From Hyphomicrobiales bacterium (GTDB lineage: Bacteria > Pseudomonadota > Alphaproteobacteria > Rhizobiales > GCA-2746425), in assembly GCA_002746425.1 (NCBI GenBank), contig NVXB01000001.1:150704-186208 (forward strand): DNA of 35,505 bases, read 5' to 3'. Position numbers and translations under genes: made by a program. The stretch's first letter is position 1, and every line of letters starts with the position of its first letter. Below are positions 13,724 to 19,958 of the stretch, one piece after another. Under the pieces are notes generated by a model, which saw only the letters and a list, made by a program, of their open reading frames with translations, was not told where the DNA came from and ran no database searches.

Positions 13724-13834
13724 TTAAATTAAAAACATAGCTCCTAAAATAATAAGACAAATTAATCCAAATATCATCTCAAACAAATTATTCTTCTTTA
13801 TCTTAGAAAGTTCAGATTTATAAAAGCTATACAT
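13724..13834 (-). CDS. Small single-span membrane protein
   Basis: 36 residues; basic N-terminus (YKSELSKIKKNN) then a hydrophobic segment MIFGLICLIILGAMFLI to the end. No strong RBS. Located between the tmRNA and the YqeY-like gene. Not recognised. Confidence 0.4.
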   Translation of the reverse strand: MYSFYKSELSKIKKNNLFEMIFGLICLIILGAMFLI

Positions 13835-13861
13835 TAATATGGCATTATCCCCAATAAATAG

Positions 13862-13893
13862 TGGAAGTTGATTTGGTTATAAGGTTCAACTTC
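13862..13893 (-). terminator. Hairpin closing the tmRNA transcript
   Basis: Minus strand GGAAGTTGA pairs with TCAACTTCC (9 bp) and is followed by an AT-rich stretch. It stands 25 bp after the tag stop codon, so it is a tmRNA 3' structure or its terminator. Confidence 0.5.
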
Positions 13894-14225
13894 CAAAACC
13901 TCAAACAATCAATTAAGATTAAGCAGCAAGAGCCACTGTTTCAAAATTATCATTACTTGCATTTAAGTTTGCATTTACGTTTTTAGAACTATTTCGCATT
14001 CTACGCGGTATTCTCCATTTTCCTATTCAATATCAATCGATCCCATGTCATCCCCATCAAAGATACACTGCTCAGACTCAATTCTCTGTTTTGACTAAAA
14101 AAAGATTTATACGTTAAACAATTACGTAGAATCTAAGAAACTTTCTTTAGACAGTGTATCCATGGTGGAGATGCCGGCTTCGAAGCCGGGTCTTGATCAT
14201 CTTTCAGTCTACTTCACTGAATACA
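13894..14225 (-). ncRNA. ssrA: Circularly permuted (two-piece) tmRNA
   Basis: Trans-translation RNA in the permuted order of Alphaproteobacteria. The acceptor piece comes first (CCGGCTTCGAAGCCGG T arm, CATCTCC, A73, CCA ending at 14163). A 107-nt intervening segment follows, with a 9-bp stem GATACACTG/CAGTGTATC. The coding piece begins at 14055 with GGGGATG. The acceptor pairs with G3-U70, the alanine identity element. The tag frame ends ...NDNFETVALAA with stop at 13919-13921. TTGAATA of the coding piece can pair with TATTCA near 14222. A TATAAATA promoter lies just upstream. Confidence 0.88.
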
Positions 14226-14228
14226 TAT

Positions 14229-14260
14229 TATTTATATACTACAATCATTCTAATGTAAAC
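14229..14260 (-). promoter_or_regulatory. Dual promoter of the tmRNA
   Basis: Minus strand GTTTACATT box, 16 nt, then TATAAATA (14229-14236), a few bases before the tmRNA acceptor piece. The same region fits both the recurrent box-type promoter and the T4 late element. Confidence 0.55.
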
Positions 14261-14359
14261 TAAATTATAAGCAAAAATAATAAAATAATCCAACCCCAGT
14301 GTAGTGTAATAACACTAGTCAATTTCAATATAATCAATATGATTAATAGTGTATTATAG

Positions 14360-14731
14360 TCAAATTGCATTATTTAAAATTTCCACTTTGTGAATATAAG
14401 AAGCAGGTACTTTGTCTAATTCATCTTTAGCCATTGTTGTTTCTACAATACTAATGGCCTGAAGGTTTTTATTTTCTTTACCGAGAAGAAGATAAGTAGC
14501 ATCATCAAATAAATGAACAAAGACTTTATATTGTTCTTCATATAAAGTTGTCAATCTAATGGCGAGATCTCCTAAACGAAATGATGCTGGCGAAACTACA
14601 TCATGGCGACTGATTTGATATTCAATAAGATTATTGTTACATAGATAAAGAGCATCAATAACATAAATGCTATTATTCATTAAAATTTTATCGCCCAATT
14701 GAATATTTTTAAGTTCATCATTAGTCATCAT
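14360..14731 (-). CDS. Hypothetical protein
   Basis: About 123 residues; the ATG pair at 14731/14728 follows GGAGAAT. The ATG at 14740 overlaps the upstream stop. Mixed alpha/beta composition, not recognised. Confidence 0.6.
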   Translation of the reverse strand: MMTNDELKNIQLGDKILMNNSIYVIDALYLCNNNLIEYQISRHDVVSPASFRLGDLAIRLTTLYEEQYKVFVHLFDDATYLLLGKENKNLQAISIVETTMAKDELDKVPASYIHKVEILNNAI

Positions 14732-14739
14732 ATTCTCCA

Positions 14740-15036
14740 TTATAAATTATAAATCGCTTCAATAATTAAATCATCCATTAACGATTCAGTTTCACTATCA
14801 TAATAGTATTCTATTATTCCATCATCGTACACTGTTTTTTTACAATTTTTCACTAAACCTGATGCTGCTAAAGATTGATATAACTCAATTTGCCAACCAC
14901 TATTTCCAAATGGTCGTTTTGCAGAAAAACTCTCGCCTTGAATCCAAAGACTACATAAAAGTTTTTTAAGATAATCACGAATTCTTTCAGCCTCAGCATC
15001 ATTTTCTTCTATCATTTTAACATCTAAAATATTCAT
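14740..15036 (-). CDS. Hypothetical protein
   Basis: 98 residues, acidic; contains WIQGESFSAKRPFGNSGW. Starts inside the end of the zinc-motif gene (4-bp overlap). Not recognised. Confidence 0.6.
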   Translation of the reverse strand: MNILDVKMIEENDAEAERIRDYLKKLLCSLWIQGESFSAKRPFGNSGWQIELYQSLAASGLVKNCKKTVYDDGIIEYYYDSETESLMDDLIIEAIYNL

Positions 15037-15410
15037 CTTACATATTTCCCAATCACTTCTATTTCATCATCAGATAATTTATTTAAAATTTTATCAATTT
15101 CTTTGATATTCTTTTTCCAGGCTTTCATTCTTTGTTTATTTTTCTTTTTAATTTCTTTCCATTTATCCTTCAAGAACTTGTCTAAAATTACACCTGTACC
15201 TCCACATCTGTCACACGGGACTTTTCTTACACAGAGTTTATAGCCTTCATATGGGTCTCGTTCATTTTCATCATAATCTAAACCCTTGCCAAGGCAATGA
15301 GAGCAGACACGTTTTAATGTTTGTGGCAACACTGTCGTATGATTATTTTCTATTTGTTCGAATGTTTTAAAACAAATATATGGTGCTGGTGGATAAAATT
15401 TATTTCTCAT
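15033..15410 (-). CDS. Protein with two DnaJ-type CxxCxGxG motifs
   Basis: 125 residues. CSHCLGKG and CDRCGGTG are spaced like one zinc site of the DnaJ cysteine-rich domain; the tail is Lys-rich and helical. No J domain is present. It overlaps the Thg1-like gene by ATGA, so the two are likely co-translated; it may bind zinc and act with it, by inference only. Confidence 0.65.
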   Translation of the reverse strand: MRNKFYPPAPYICFKTFEQIENNHTTVLPQTLKRVCSHCLGKGLDYDENERDPYEGYKLCVRKVPCDRCGGTGVILDKFLKDKWKEIKKKNKQRMKAWKKNIKEIDKILNKLSDDEIEVIGKYVR

Positions 15411-16162
15411 TTTGGCTCAAATCCTCGTTTATTATGATCAAAATTGTTCGGAACACCGCCATTTAAACTTCCTGCATTTTTACGAGGTGGCAAATAATCA
15501 AACCGTGCTCTGCAAGTTTTAAGCATTTTACTTCTGTAAATGTCATTTACTAGAACACAATCGTGATGGTAAAACCTGCCATATAAATAATCATCAGAAT
15601 AATTTGAAAGAACATCACCAGCCTCGAGAATCATTTGAATACGATCTTGTGTATTTTTATCATTCAATTCCGAATGGGAATAATGTAATTGTGCAATGCC
15701 AGTAATACCATTTTTATAACAATCTAAATAACGCCATAAAAAAATTCTTTCTGCGTCTGCATATTCATGTATGCCAAAAACTCTACAATCAAAATAAGCT
15801 TTATTATAATCCAAAGCAAAGTTTGATGTAAAAATAGAAGCAATAATGCTATTCATTTTATGAAGTTTTCCACCACAATAATACTCAAAAAACTCATTAC
15901 CTGATGCTGCACATAGAAAAGTAATTTCGTCACTCTGTGAATAAATTGCACAAGCGCCAATTTCTTTAGCAGTCGCTAATGCAGCTTTATCTAAAGAATT
16001 TGCTAAATTTTCACTATAAGGTTTTTTAAAGTTTTTAGTAAATTTTGAAAACTTTTTGCCATCAATTCTGATAGCAAGAAAAGGTGATTCACCTGGATCT
16101 ACTCTGTAGGATGTATATTTTTCTTCTAGCGATTTACAATAATCACCTAACGATTGTCGCAT
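15407..16162 (-). CDS. Thg1-like protein (3'-5' RNA polymerase)
   Basis: 251 residues from the ATG at 16162 (GGAG upstream; ATG 16165 is the alternative). Thg1 superfamily motifs: FLAIRIDGKKFSKFTKNF (metal Asp 34 in RIDG) and YSQSDEITFL (D78, E79). Eukaryotic Thg1 adds G-1 to tRNA-His. Bacterial, archaeal and mitochondrial Thg1-like proteins repair tRNA 5' ends by templated 3'-5' addition. The eukaryotic HINNLYN motif is not seen, so repair rather than G-1 addition is more likely. Several tRNAs in this window have acceptor-stem mismatches that could be substrates. Confidence 0.85.
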   Translation of the reverse strand: MRQSLGDYCKSLEEKYTSYRVDPGESPFLAIRIDGKKFSKFTKNFKKPYSENLANSLDKAALATAKEIGACAIYSQSDEITFLCAASGNEFFEYYCGGKLHKMNSIIASIFTSNFALDYNKAYFDCRVFGIHEYADAERIFLWRYLDCYKNGITGIAQLHYSHSELNDKNTQDRIQMILEAGDVLSNYSDDYLYGRFYHHDCVLVNDIYRSKMLKTCRARFDYLPPRKNAGSLNGGVPNNFDHNKRGFEPK

Positions 16163-16181
16163 CATAATCTCCATAATAAAT

Positions 16182-16418
16182 TTAGTTTTTGATTATTGCT
16201 TCCTGTGTCACAACATTATCTCCAGTGACAATAGCAATTTGAGTAATTTGGTTGCGGTGCCCTGGATCTGCCCCAGGTCCTCCGGATAATGAGTCCGGCG
16301 ACTTATCTATTTGTCCTGCCCGCGTAATATTTATACCACTTTTCATCTCATTTAAGAGAAAAAATGAATATTTTCTTAATTTTATATAACGAATTATAGA
16401 ATTAATTATTGCTCTCAT
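16182..16418 (-). CDS. Doubtful open frame across the initiator-like tRNA
   Basis: 78 codons from ATG 16418 (AGAGGAACAAAC upstream). The first third (MRAIINSIIRYIKLRKYSFF) could be real, but the middle is the translation of the GC-rich tRNA-like gene at 16249-16324. It may be a short gene extended through the tRNA, or not coding. Confidence 0.25.
   Translation of the reverse strand: MRAIINSIIRYIKLRKYSFFLLNEMKSGINITRAGQIDKSPDSLSGGPGADPGHRNQITQIAIVTGDNVVTQEAIIKN
16249..16324 (-). tRNA. Initiator-like tRNA-Met (CAT), imperfect
   Basis: Exactly 76 nt with encoded CCA and much higher GC than its surroundings. 5' CGCGGGC and 3' CACCGCA-A-CCA give the C1-A72 mismatch typical of initiator tRNA, then four good pairs and two mismatches. 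Anticodon arm CCGGA-CTCATTA-TCCGG reads CAT, but with U37. T stem CCTGG/CCAGG is intact, with loop GGCAGAT lacking the usual TTC. Either a diverged initiator tRNA or a tRNA-like structure. Confidence 0.55.
16328..16335 (-). promoter_or_regulatory. Late promoter TATAAATA at the initiator-like tRNA
   Basis: TATAAATA on the minus strand, only 3 bp before the tRNA 5' end. With the usual T4 late spacing, transcription would start at or just inside the tRNA. Confidence 0.5.
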
Positions 16419-16662
16419 GTCGTTTGTTCCTCTTAATTTCTCGATAATTTTTATATACGACAATTGAAATAATAATCAATAAAATGACTATTAAAATTAC
16501 ATACCATGGCGATAATGTAATAAGAAACATAGTTCCTGATAGCAAAGCATAAATCGCTATAATGGCAAGAATAATACATCCAAAACAATATATAATATAC
16601 CCTGCTGTTTTGCTACAAAAAATAAGATCTTCAATTGTTTTCTTAAACACTTCTTTAAACAT
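16402..16662 (-). CDS. Small membrane protein
   Basis: 86 residues with two hydrophobic segments (about 20-45 and 50-70) and a basic C-terminal tail (NYREIKRNKRH). Not recognised. Confidence 0.6.
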   Translation of the reverse strand: MFKEVFKKTIEDLIFCSKTAGYIIYCFGCIILAIIAIYALLSGTMFLITLSPWYVILIVILLIIISIVVYKNYREIKRNKRHESNN

Positions 16663-16680
16663 AATAAATTCCTAATTAAC

Positions 16681-16728
16681 TCTAGTGGAAGGAGTTGAAA
16701 CCCAACCCGTTGATTAAGCTACACTAGA
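16681..16728 (-). other. Minimal tRNA-like remnant lacking the anticodon arm
   Basis: 48 nt whose ends TCTAGTG and CACTAGA pair 7 of 7, followed by G but no CCA. TA-GCTTAATC keeps positions 8-13 of a tRNA, and GGGTTTCAACTCC resembles a T arm. No anticodon arm is present. The TAG stop of the upstream gene is positions 8-10. Confidence 0.5.
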
Positions 16729-17090
16729 TCATTTTTCGCTACAAATTTTAAATCAACACTCTCTGAATAGTAACCGTTTGATTCGCCATACCATTTAATG
16801 GTTACAGAACCTTTGATGGTTCGAAATTCATAGAATGTCCATGTTGAAGAAACATATTCATTGGCATCACCATGACTAATGCGCTCTTCAGCAACTAAAA
16901 TTGGTGTATTCATTAAATCAATTAAGTCACCAGTAATATCATCGATGGTAACAGTTTCACAACAATCCTGATCATGATATTGAACATATCTATCGCCATT
17001 TTCAAGGACAAAATAAATTAGATTGTTGTACTCATTTTTATAAACATCGGTAAATGTTTTACCCTTAAGTTCTTTAATATTTAATCGCAT
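16719..17090 (-). CDS. DUF7448-like protein
   Basis: 123 residues: LKGKTFTDVYKNE, YVQYHDQDCCETVTIDDITG, DLIDLMNTPILVAEE, TWTFYEFRTIKGSVTIKWYG and SNGYYSESVDL. The HDQDCCE pattern is recalled from the phage family DUF7448, of unknown function. Its stop codon lies inside the tRNA-like remnant. Confidence 0.65.
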   Translation of the reverse strand: MRLNIKELKGKTFTDVYKNEYNNLIYFVLENGDRYVQYHDQDCCETVTIDDITGDLIDLMNTPILVAEERISHGDANEYVSSTWTFYEFRTIKGSVTIKWYGESNGYYSESVDLKFVAKNDLV

Positions 17091-17105
17091 TATATTATCC
17101 TTAAA

Positions 17106-17179
17106 TGGTCCAGGAGAGGGAGTTGAACCCCGACCGATGAGTTATCAGCTCATTACTCTACCACCTGAGCTATCCCTGA
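17106..17179 (-). tRNA. tRNA-Ile (GAT) with weak acceptor and T stems
   Basis: 74 nt; anticodon stem ATGAG/CTCAT perfect, loop CTGATAA reads GAT, D arm regular, CCA encoded. Acceptor TCAGGGA/CTCCTGG has one mismatch and two wobbles, and the T side is one base short of canonical. Its 5' strand CAGGGA would pair perfectly with the 3' strand of the tRNA-Pro-like gene. Confidence 0.75.
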
Positions 17180-17180
17180 A

Positions 17181-17250
17181 TGGTGTTTGAGAAAGGTCTC
17201 GCACCTTTATTTCCCGCATCTCACGGGCGTTCTAATTAAACTACTCAAAC
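17181..17250 (-). tRNA. Unusual tRNA-like gene, anticodon unclear
   Basis: 70 nt; acceptor GTTTGAG/CTCAAAC and T stem AAAGG/CCTTT are perfect, A73 and CCA present. D loop is only five bases, the T loop is TGCGAGA (U55 replaced by G), and the anticodon arm CCCG-TGAGATG-CGGG has no U33. It directly precedes tRNA-Ile. Confidence 0.5.
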
Positions 17251-17257
17251 ATAAATT

Positions 17258-17292
17258 CCTAGTGATTAGAAGACTAATCCAACATCGCTAGG
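17258..17292 (-). other. Nested hairpin upstream of the tRNA pair
   Basis: Minus strand CCTAG/CTAGG encloses GATTAG-TCTT-CTAATC. It lies between the late promoter at 17306 and the tRNA-like gene, possibly a leader structure or tRNA remnant. Confidence 0.4.
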
Positions 17293-17305
17293 TCGCCTTG
17301 TTTAT

Positions 17306-17313
17306 TATTTATA
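17306..17313 (-). promoter_or_regulatory. Late promoter TATAAATA
   Basis: TATAAATA on the minus strand, upstream of the nested hairpin, the tRNA-like gene and tRNA-Ile. Confidence 0.55.
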
Positions 17314-17317
17314 TGAA

Positions 17318-17521
17318 TTATACTAAATAAAATTCAAATTCTTCAAAATTGCCAGATTCCATCTTAATCCAATTTCGCAATTCATCTTCTGTTCCAGCGA
17401 CCTGGATTAATGTGTTGTCATTAATCCAGGTCGGATCAACTTGACGAAAGAAAAGATTTTCATAAATACTCGATTGATTATTAAAATCAACGTATGATAC
17501 TTCTAACTCTATAATTTTCAT
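17318..17521 (-). CDS. Small hypothetical protein
   Basis: 67 residues, acidic, ATG 17521 with AAAAGGAATTATATT in front; preceded by a promoter of the GTGTACAT type. Not recognised. Confidence 0.6.
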   Translation of the reverse strand: MKIIELEVSYVDFNNQSSIYENLFFRQVDPTWINDNTLIQVAGTEDELRNWIKMESGNFEEFEFYLV

Positions 17522-17543
17522 AATATAATTCCTTTTGTTTCAT

Positions 17544-17578
17544 AAGATAATATAATCAACTATCTAAAGAATGTACAC
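17544..17578 (-). promoter_or_regulatory. Promoter, GTGTACAT box type
   Basis: Minus strand GTGTACAT, 12-13 nt, then TTGATTATATTATCTT. This is almost identical to the blocks at 19541-19576 and 19919-19954, each 25-40 bp before a start codon. Confidence 0.65.
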
Positions 17579-17592
17579 TATTATTTCATAAA

Positions 17593-17940
17593 TTAATCTT
17601 GAACTCGGCGAAAGCCTTCAGGGGTGTATTCCCGTTGAATGCGGATTTCATACTCACCAGGTTCAAACTGGATAGCTTCATGAGTGTCATTATTACGCAA
17701 GTGTTCCAATGATGTGGTTTTTTCAACAATCAGATGCAGAATACGCATGCCTTCTGATACGTTTACGCGCTCCAATAACTGACAATCGCCAGCATTCATC
17801 ACATGATGGTGACCCGTCTCACTATGGGCAATAATATGCCTGCCATTTTCCGATTTTACTGGAATCAAATCATCGGGGCGATTATCAATTCGGCGGATAA
17901 AAGCCTCGCCTTGAGCCGCAATTTTATTAAATTTTTTCAT
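17593..17940 (-). CDS. Hypothetical protein of the higher-GC insert
   Basis: 115 residues; contains GRHIIAHSETGHHHVMNAGD and a C-terminal EYEIRIQREYTPEGFRRVQD. GC content is well above that of the neighbours and matches the DUF6745 gene just upstream, so the two probably arrived together. Function unknown. Confidence 0.65.
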   Translation of the reverse strand: MKKFNKIAAQGEAFIRRIDNRPDDLIPVKSENGRHIIAHSETGHHHVMNAGDCQLLERVNVSEGMRILHLIVEKTTSLEHLRNNDTHEAIQFEPGEYEIRIQREYTPEGFRRVQD

Positions 17941-17941
17941 T

Positions 17942-19030
17942 TTAAGTCCTCACTTCTGGTGGTTGGAATTCAGATAGGTCGATATCGACCATCCATGCTT
18001 GCGCCTGAATAGCGGTCTGCATGTCGGGGGGCACGGGCATGGCGTGATCTCGTCCAGTGCCACAGCGAACGCGCAGGAAGCGTTCACGCCCTATGTCAGG
18101 TATATCAACGGCAACAAGCTCGCCTATTAAGGGGTCCGCATCCTTGTCGATTGTCTCTGCGTTGAGTTCGTCCAGGATTCTATCCCAGCCAAGAATTTCG
18201 CAAGCTGCGCGGCGCTGTTCAACGTTTTTACATGTAAGCGCTTTGTGCGGCGTTAGTGTCTCTGGATCGGATATCCATTCATCGGGGATATTCTGACCAT
18301 GCCAGCAATAGATAGAATAGCCATCACGGAACGACAAGGCAGGGCCATGCTCGCAGTGAAGTCTATTCTCGTCATCTTTTTTGATAGTGTCGGGACGGTC
18401 TGAAACGATAGCAACATTTTTATATGCGTAAAGCCATCCGCTTGTTTTCGCATATTGGATATATGCTTCGAAGTGTTCTCTTTTGTCGTATTCTAACCCG
18501 ATTTTCTGGCCAAATTCATAGAATGCAAGCCAGTAAGCGTCCTGACCTCCCCAAAAATTAGTTGGCACCATTTTGAAATTTTGGTTGGCCCAGAGATTGT
18601 CCGATAGATTGGCCCCGAGATTGGCCCCGAGATTGCCCGATAGATTGTCCCTGAGATTGTCCGATAGATTGGCCCAGAGATTGGCCCAGAGATTGTCCCA
18701 GAGATTGTCCGATAGATTGTCCCAGAGATTGGCCGATAGATTGGCCGATAGATTGGCCGATAGATTGCCCCAGAGATTGTCCCTTTCATCATCGGGTAGA
18801 ATTTGAAATTTTCTCAAGAAATTGATCGCCATCACACATTGAGCAGGACTGTCGAAATGCATTACGGCCGGCGTTTCTTCGCCCGCTGCTTCGTATAACG
18901 CTTGAATGGCTTTTGTTGACGCTTCACGATCCACAGTCTGAGTGGACAGGCCTACCTTAAGCCATTCCTCTCGAAAGGCTGGCAGACGTTGTTCCTGCTC
19001 TGGTGTGAGTTTTTCAATTTTTTGTTTCAT
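17942..19030 (-). CDS. DUF6745-type protein with NL-repeat linker
   Basis: 362 residues. Residues 1-80 are an N-terminal domain (LTPEQEQRLPAFREEWLKVG). Residues 82-150 are about 17 four-residue repeats of the form (W/S/G/R)(D/A/G)NL. The C-terminal domain includes NFWGGQDAYWLAFYEFGQKIG and DENRLHCEHGPALSFRDGY, as in DUF6745 proteins. GC is about 50%, with no A/T-biased codons. It is likely a cargo gene from a higher-GC source. Function unknown. Confidence 0.7.
   Translation of the reverse strand: MKQKIEKLTPEQEQRLPAFREEWLKVGLSTQTVDREASTKAIQALYEAAGEETPAVMHFDSPAQCVMAINFLRKFQILPDDERDNLWGNLSANLSANLSANLWDNLSDNLWDNLWANLWANLSDNLRDNLSGNLGANLGANLSDNLWANQNFKMVPTNFWGGQDAYWLAFYEFGQKIGLEYDKREHFEAYIQYAKTSGWLYAYKNVAIVSDRPDTIKKDDENRLHCEHGPALSFRDGYSIYCWHGQNIPDEWISDPETLTPHKALTCKNVEQRRAACEILGWDRILDELNAETIDKDADPLIGELVAVDIPDIGRERFLRVRCGTGRDHAMPVPPDMQTAIQAQAWMVDIDLSEFQPPEVRT
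18584..18788 (-). repeat. 12-bp coding repeat array
   Basis: Roughly seventeen 12-bp units of the type ATTG(G/T)CC(C/G)A(G/T)A on the plus strand, encoding the NL repeats of the DUF6745 protein. Unit variants are shuffled, which suggests repeat expansion. It is inside a gene and has no spacers. Confidence 0.85.
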
Positions 19031-19236
19031 AACGATGTTCCTTCTATATTTTGAATATAATTATTCCATTTGTCGATAGCCCCACTGCCTGTGTGATGAG
19101 AAACATCAGCACGAGGAGTTTCACTACTTCTGCTTATACATTTCCAATCACTACACTCGTACCAATAACTGTATGAACCAGCATGAAATCTGCCTTCGGG
19201 AGATTTTCCACAGTAACAATTGAGAATTTTTGTCAT
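19027..19236 (-). CDS. Small Lar-like zinc-motif protein
   Basis: 69 residues from ATG 19236: LNCYCGKSPEG, a YWYECSDWKC pair, and AIDKWNNYI at the end. This resembles Lar/phage zinc-ribbon proteins (C.FCG ... C..C ... A...WN). It overlaps the DUF6745 start by 4 bp. Function in restriction alleviation would be inference. Confidence 0.55.
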   Translation of the reverse strand: MTKILNCYCGKSPEGRFHAGSYSYWYECSDWKCISRSSETPRADVSHHTGSGAIDKWNNYIQNIEGTSL

Positions 19237-19520
19237 GTATTTCTTTCTACATGATAGAACCATTCATCAATAGTATAAATTTCAGGTAAATTAATTACAC
19301 ATTTATCATCACTATCTCGATAAAAGTGATCAGGACATTCAAAAATCATTCCACCCAAATTGAAAATATATTCTTTTTTATTTGAATCAGCAGCAAGATA
19401 TGCTTTCATTTTATCTTCAAAATGTACAATAAAAGCTTCTGCTGATTCATATATAAATGGTGAAACATGATTCCAAGCTTCTACTTCGGTTGTTGTTTGA
19501 TATTCGCATATAAGTCGCAT
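19233..19520 (-). CDS. Hypothetical protein
   Basis: 95 residues, acidic; ATG 19520 after ATGGAGATACATT. It shares its promoter and RBS leader almost exactly with the gene starting at 19898. Not recognised. Confidence 0.6.
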   Translation of the reverse strand: MRLICEYQTTTEVEAWNHVSPFIYESAEAFIVHFEDKMKAYLAADSNKKEYIFNLGGMIFECPDHFYRDSDDKCVINLPEIYTIDEWFYHVERNT

Positions 19521-19540
19521 AATGTATCTCCATTGTTTCT

Positions 19541-19576
19541 AAAGATAATATAATCAAATTATCAAGTGATGTACAC
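19541..19576 (-). promoter_or_regulatory. Promoter, GTGTACAT box type
   Basis: Minus strand GTGTACAT, then TTGATTATATTATCTT, then the leader TAGAAACAATGGAGATACAT up to the start codon at 19520. Confidence 0.65.
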
Positions 19577-19583
19577 TGTTTAA

Positions 19584-19898
19584 TTATGATTTTTGAATAT
19601 CAGTTACAATTTTATGGGCACGGCGCAAATTTAATTGATCATATCCGTCTTGAGCTGTAACATGTCTCAATTCTTTAATTGCAGCAACAGTTTCGCCTTC
19701 ATGCGCCAACTCAATCCAAGTTTTCTTAGGAACAGGTTCTTCAAAAATGATATCTTCAATCAATGCAGGAATACTTATTTTTTGGTTGTCTGGTTCAAAC
19801 CATACTGACCGACCAGAATTAGATAGGCCATGAGTTTTTCCTGATAGGCCCAAATAAGTTGCACGTTTACCTGTATAAATGTTTTCCGAATTTTTCAT
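19584..19898 (-). CDS. Hypothetical protein
   Basis: 104 residues: GKRATYLGLSGKTHGLSNSG at the N-terminus and a helical C-terminal half. The N-terminus may form a small SH3-like barrel. Not recognised. Confidence 0.6.
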   Translation of the reverse strand: MKNSENIYTGKRATYLGLSGKTHGLSNSGRSVWFEPDNQKISIPALIEDIIFEEPVPKKTWIELAHEGETVAAIKELRHVTAQDGYDQLNLRRAHKIVTDIQKS

Positions 19899-19918
19899 AA
19901 TGTATCTCCATTGTTTCT

Positions 19919-19954
19919 AAAGATAATATAATCAAGTTATCAACTAATGTACAA
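19919..19954 (-). promoter_or_regulatory. Promoter, TTGTACAT box type
   Basis: Minus strand TTGTACAT, then TTGATTATATTATCTT, with the same leader sequence as the promoter of the gene at 19520, so the whole block was duplicated. Confidence 0.6.
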
Positions 19955-19958
19955 CACT

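Noticed and set aside
18584-18788. CRISPR-like array
   Set aside because: Units are contiguous 12-mers without spacers and lie inside a coding frame.
18493-18806. Repetitive open frames on both strands across the 12-bp repeats
   Set aside because: A 12-bp repeat keeps all frames open; only the frame of the 362-residue DUF6745 protein extends into conserved sequence on both sides.
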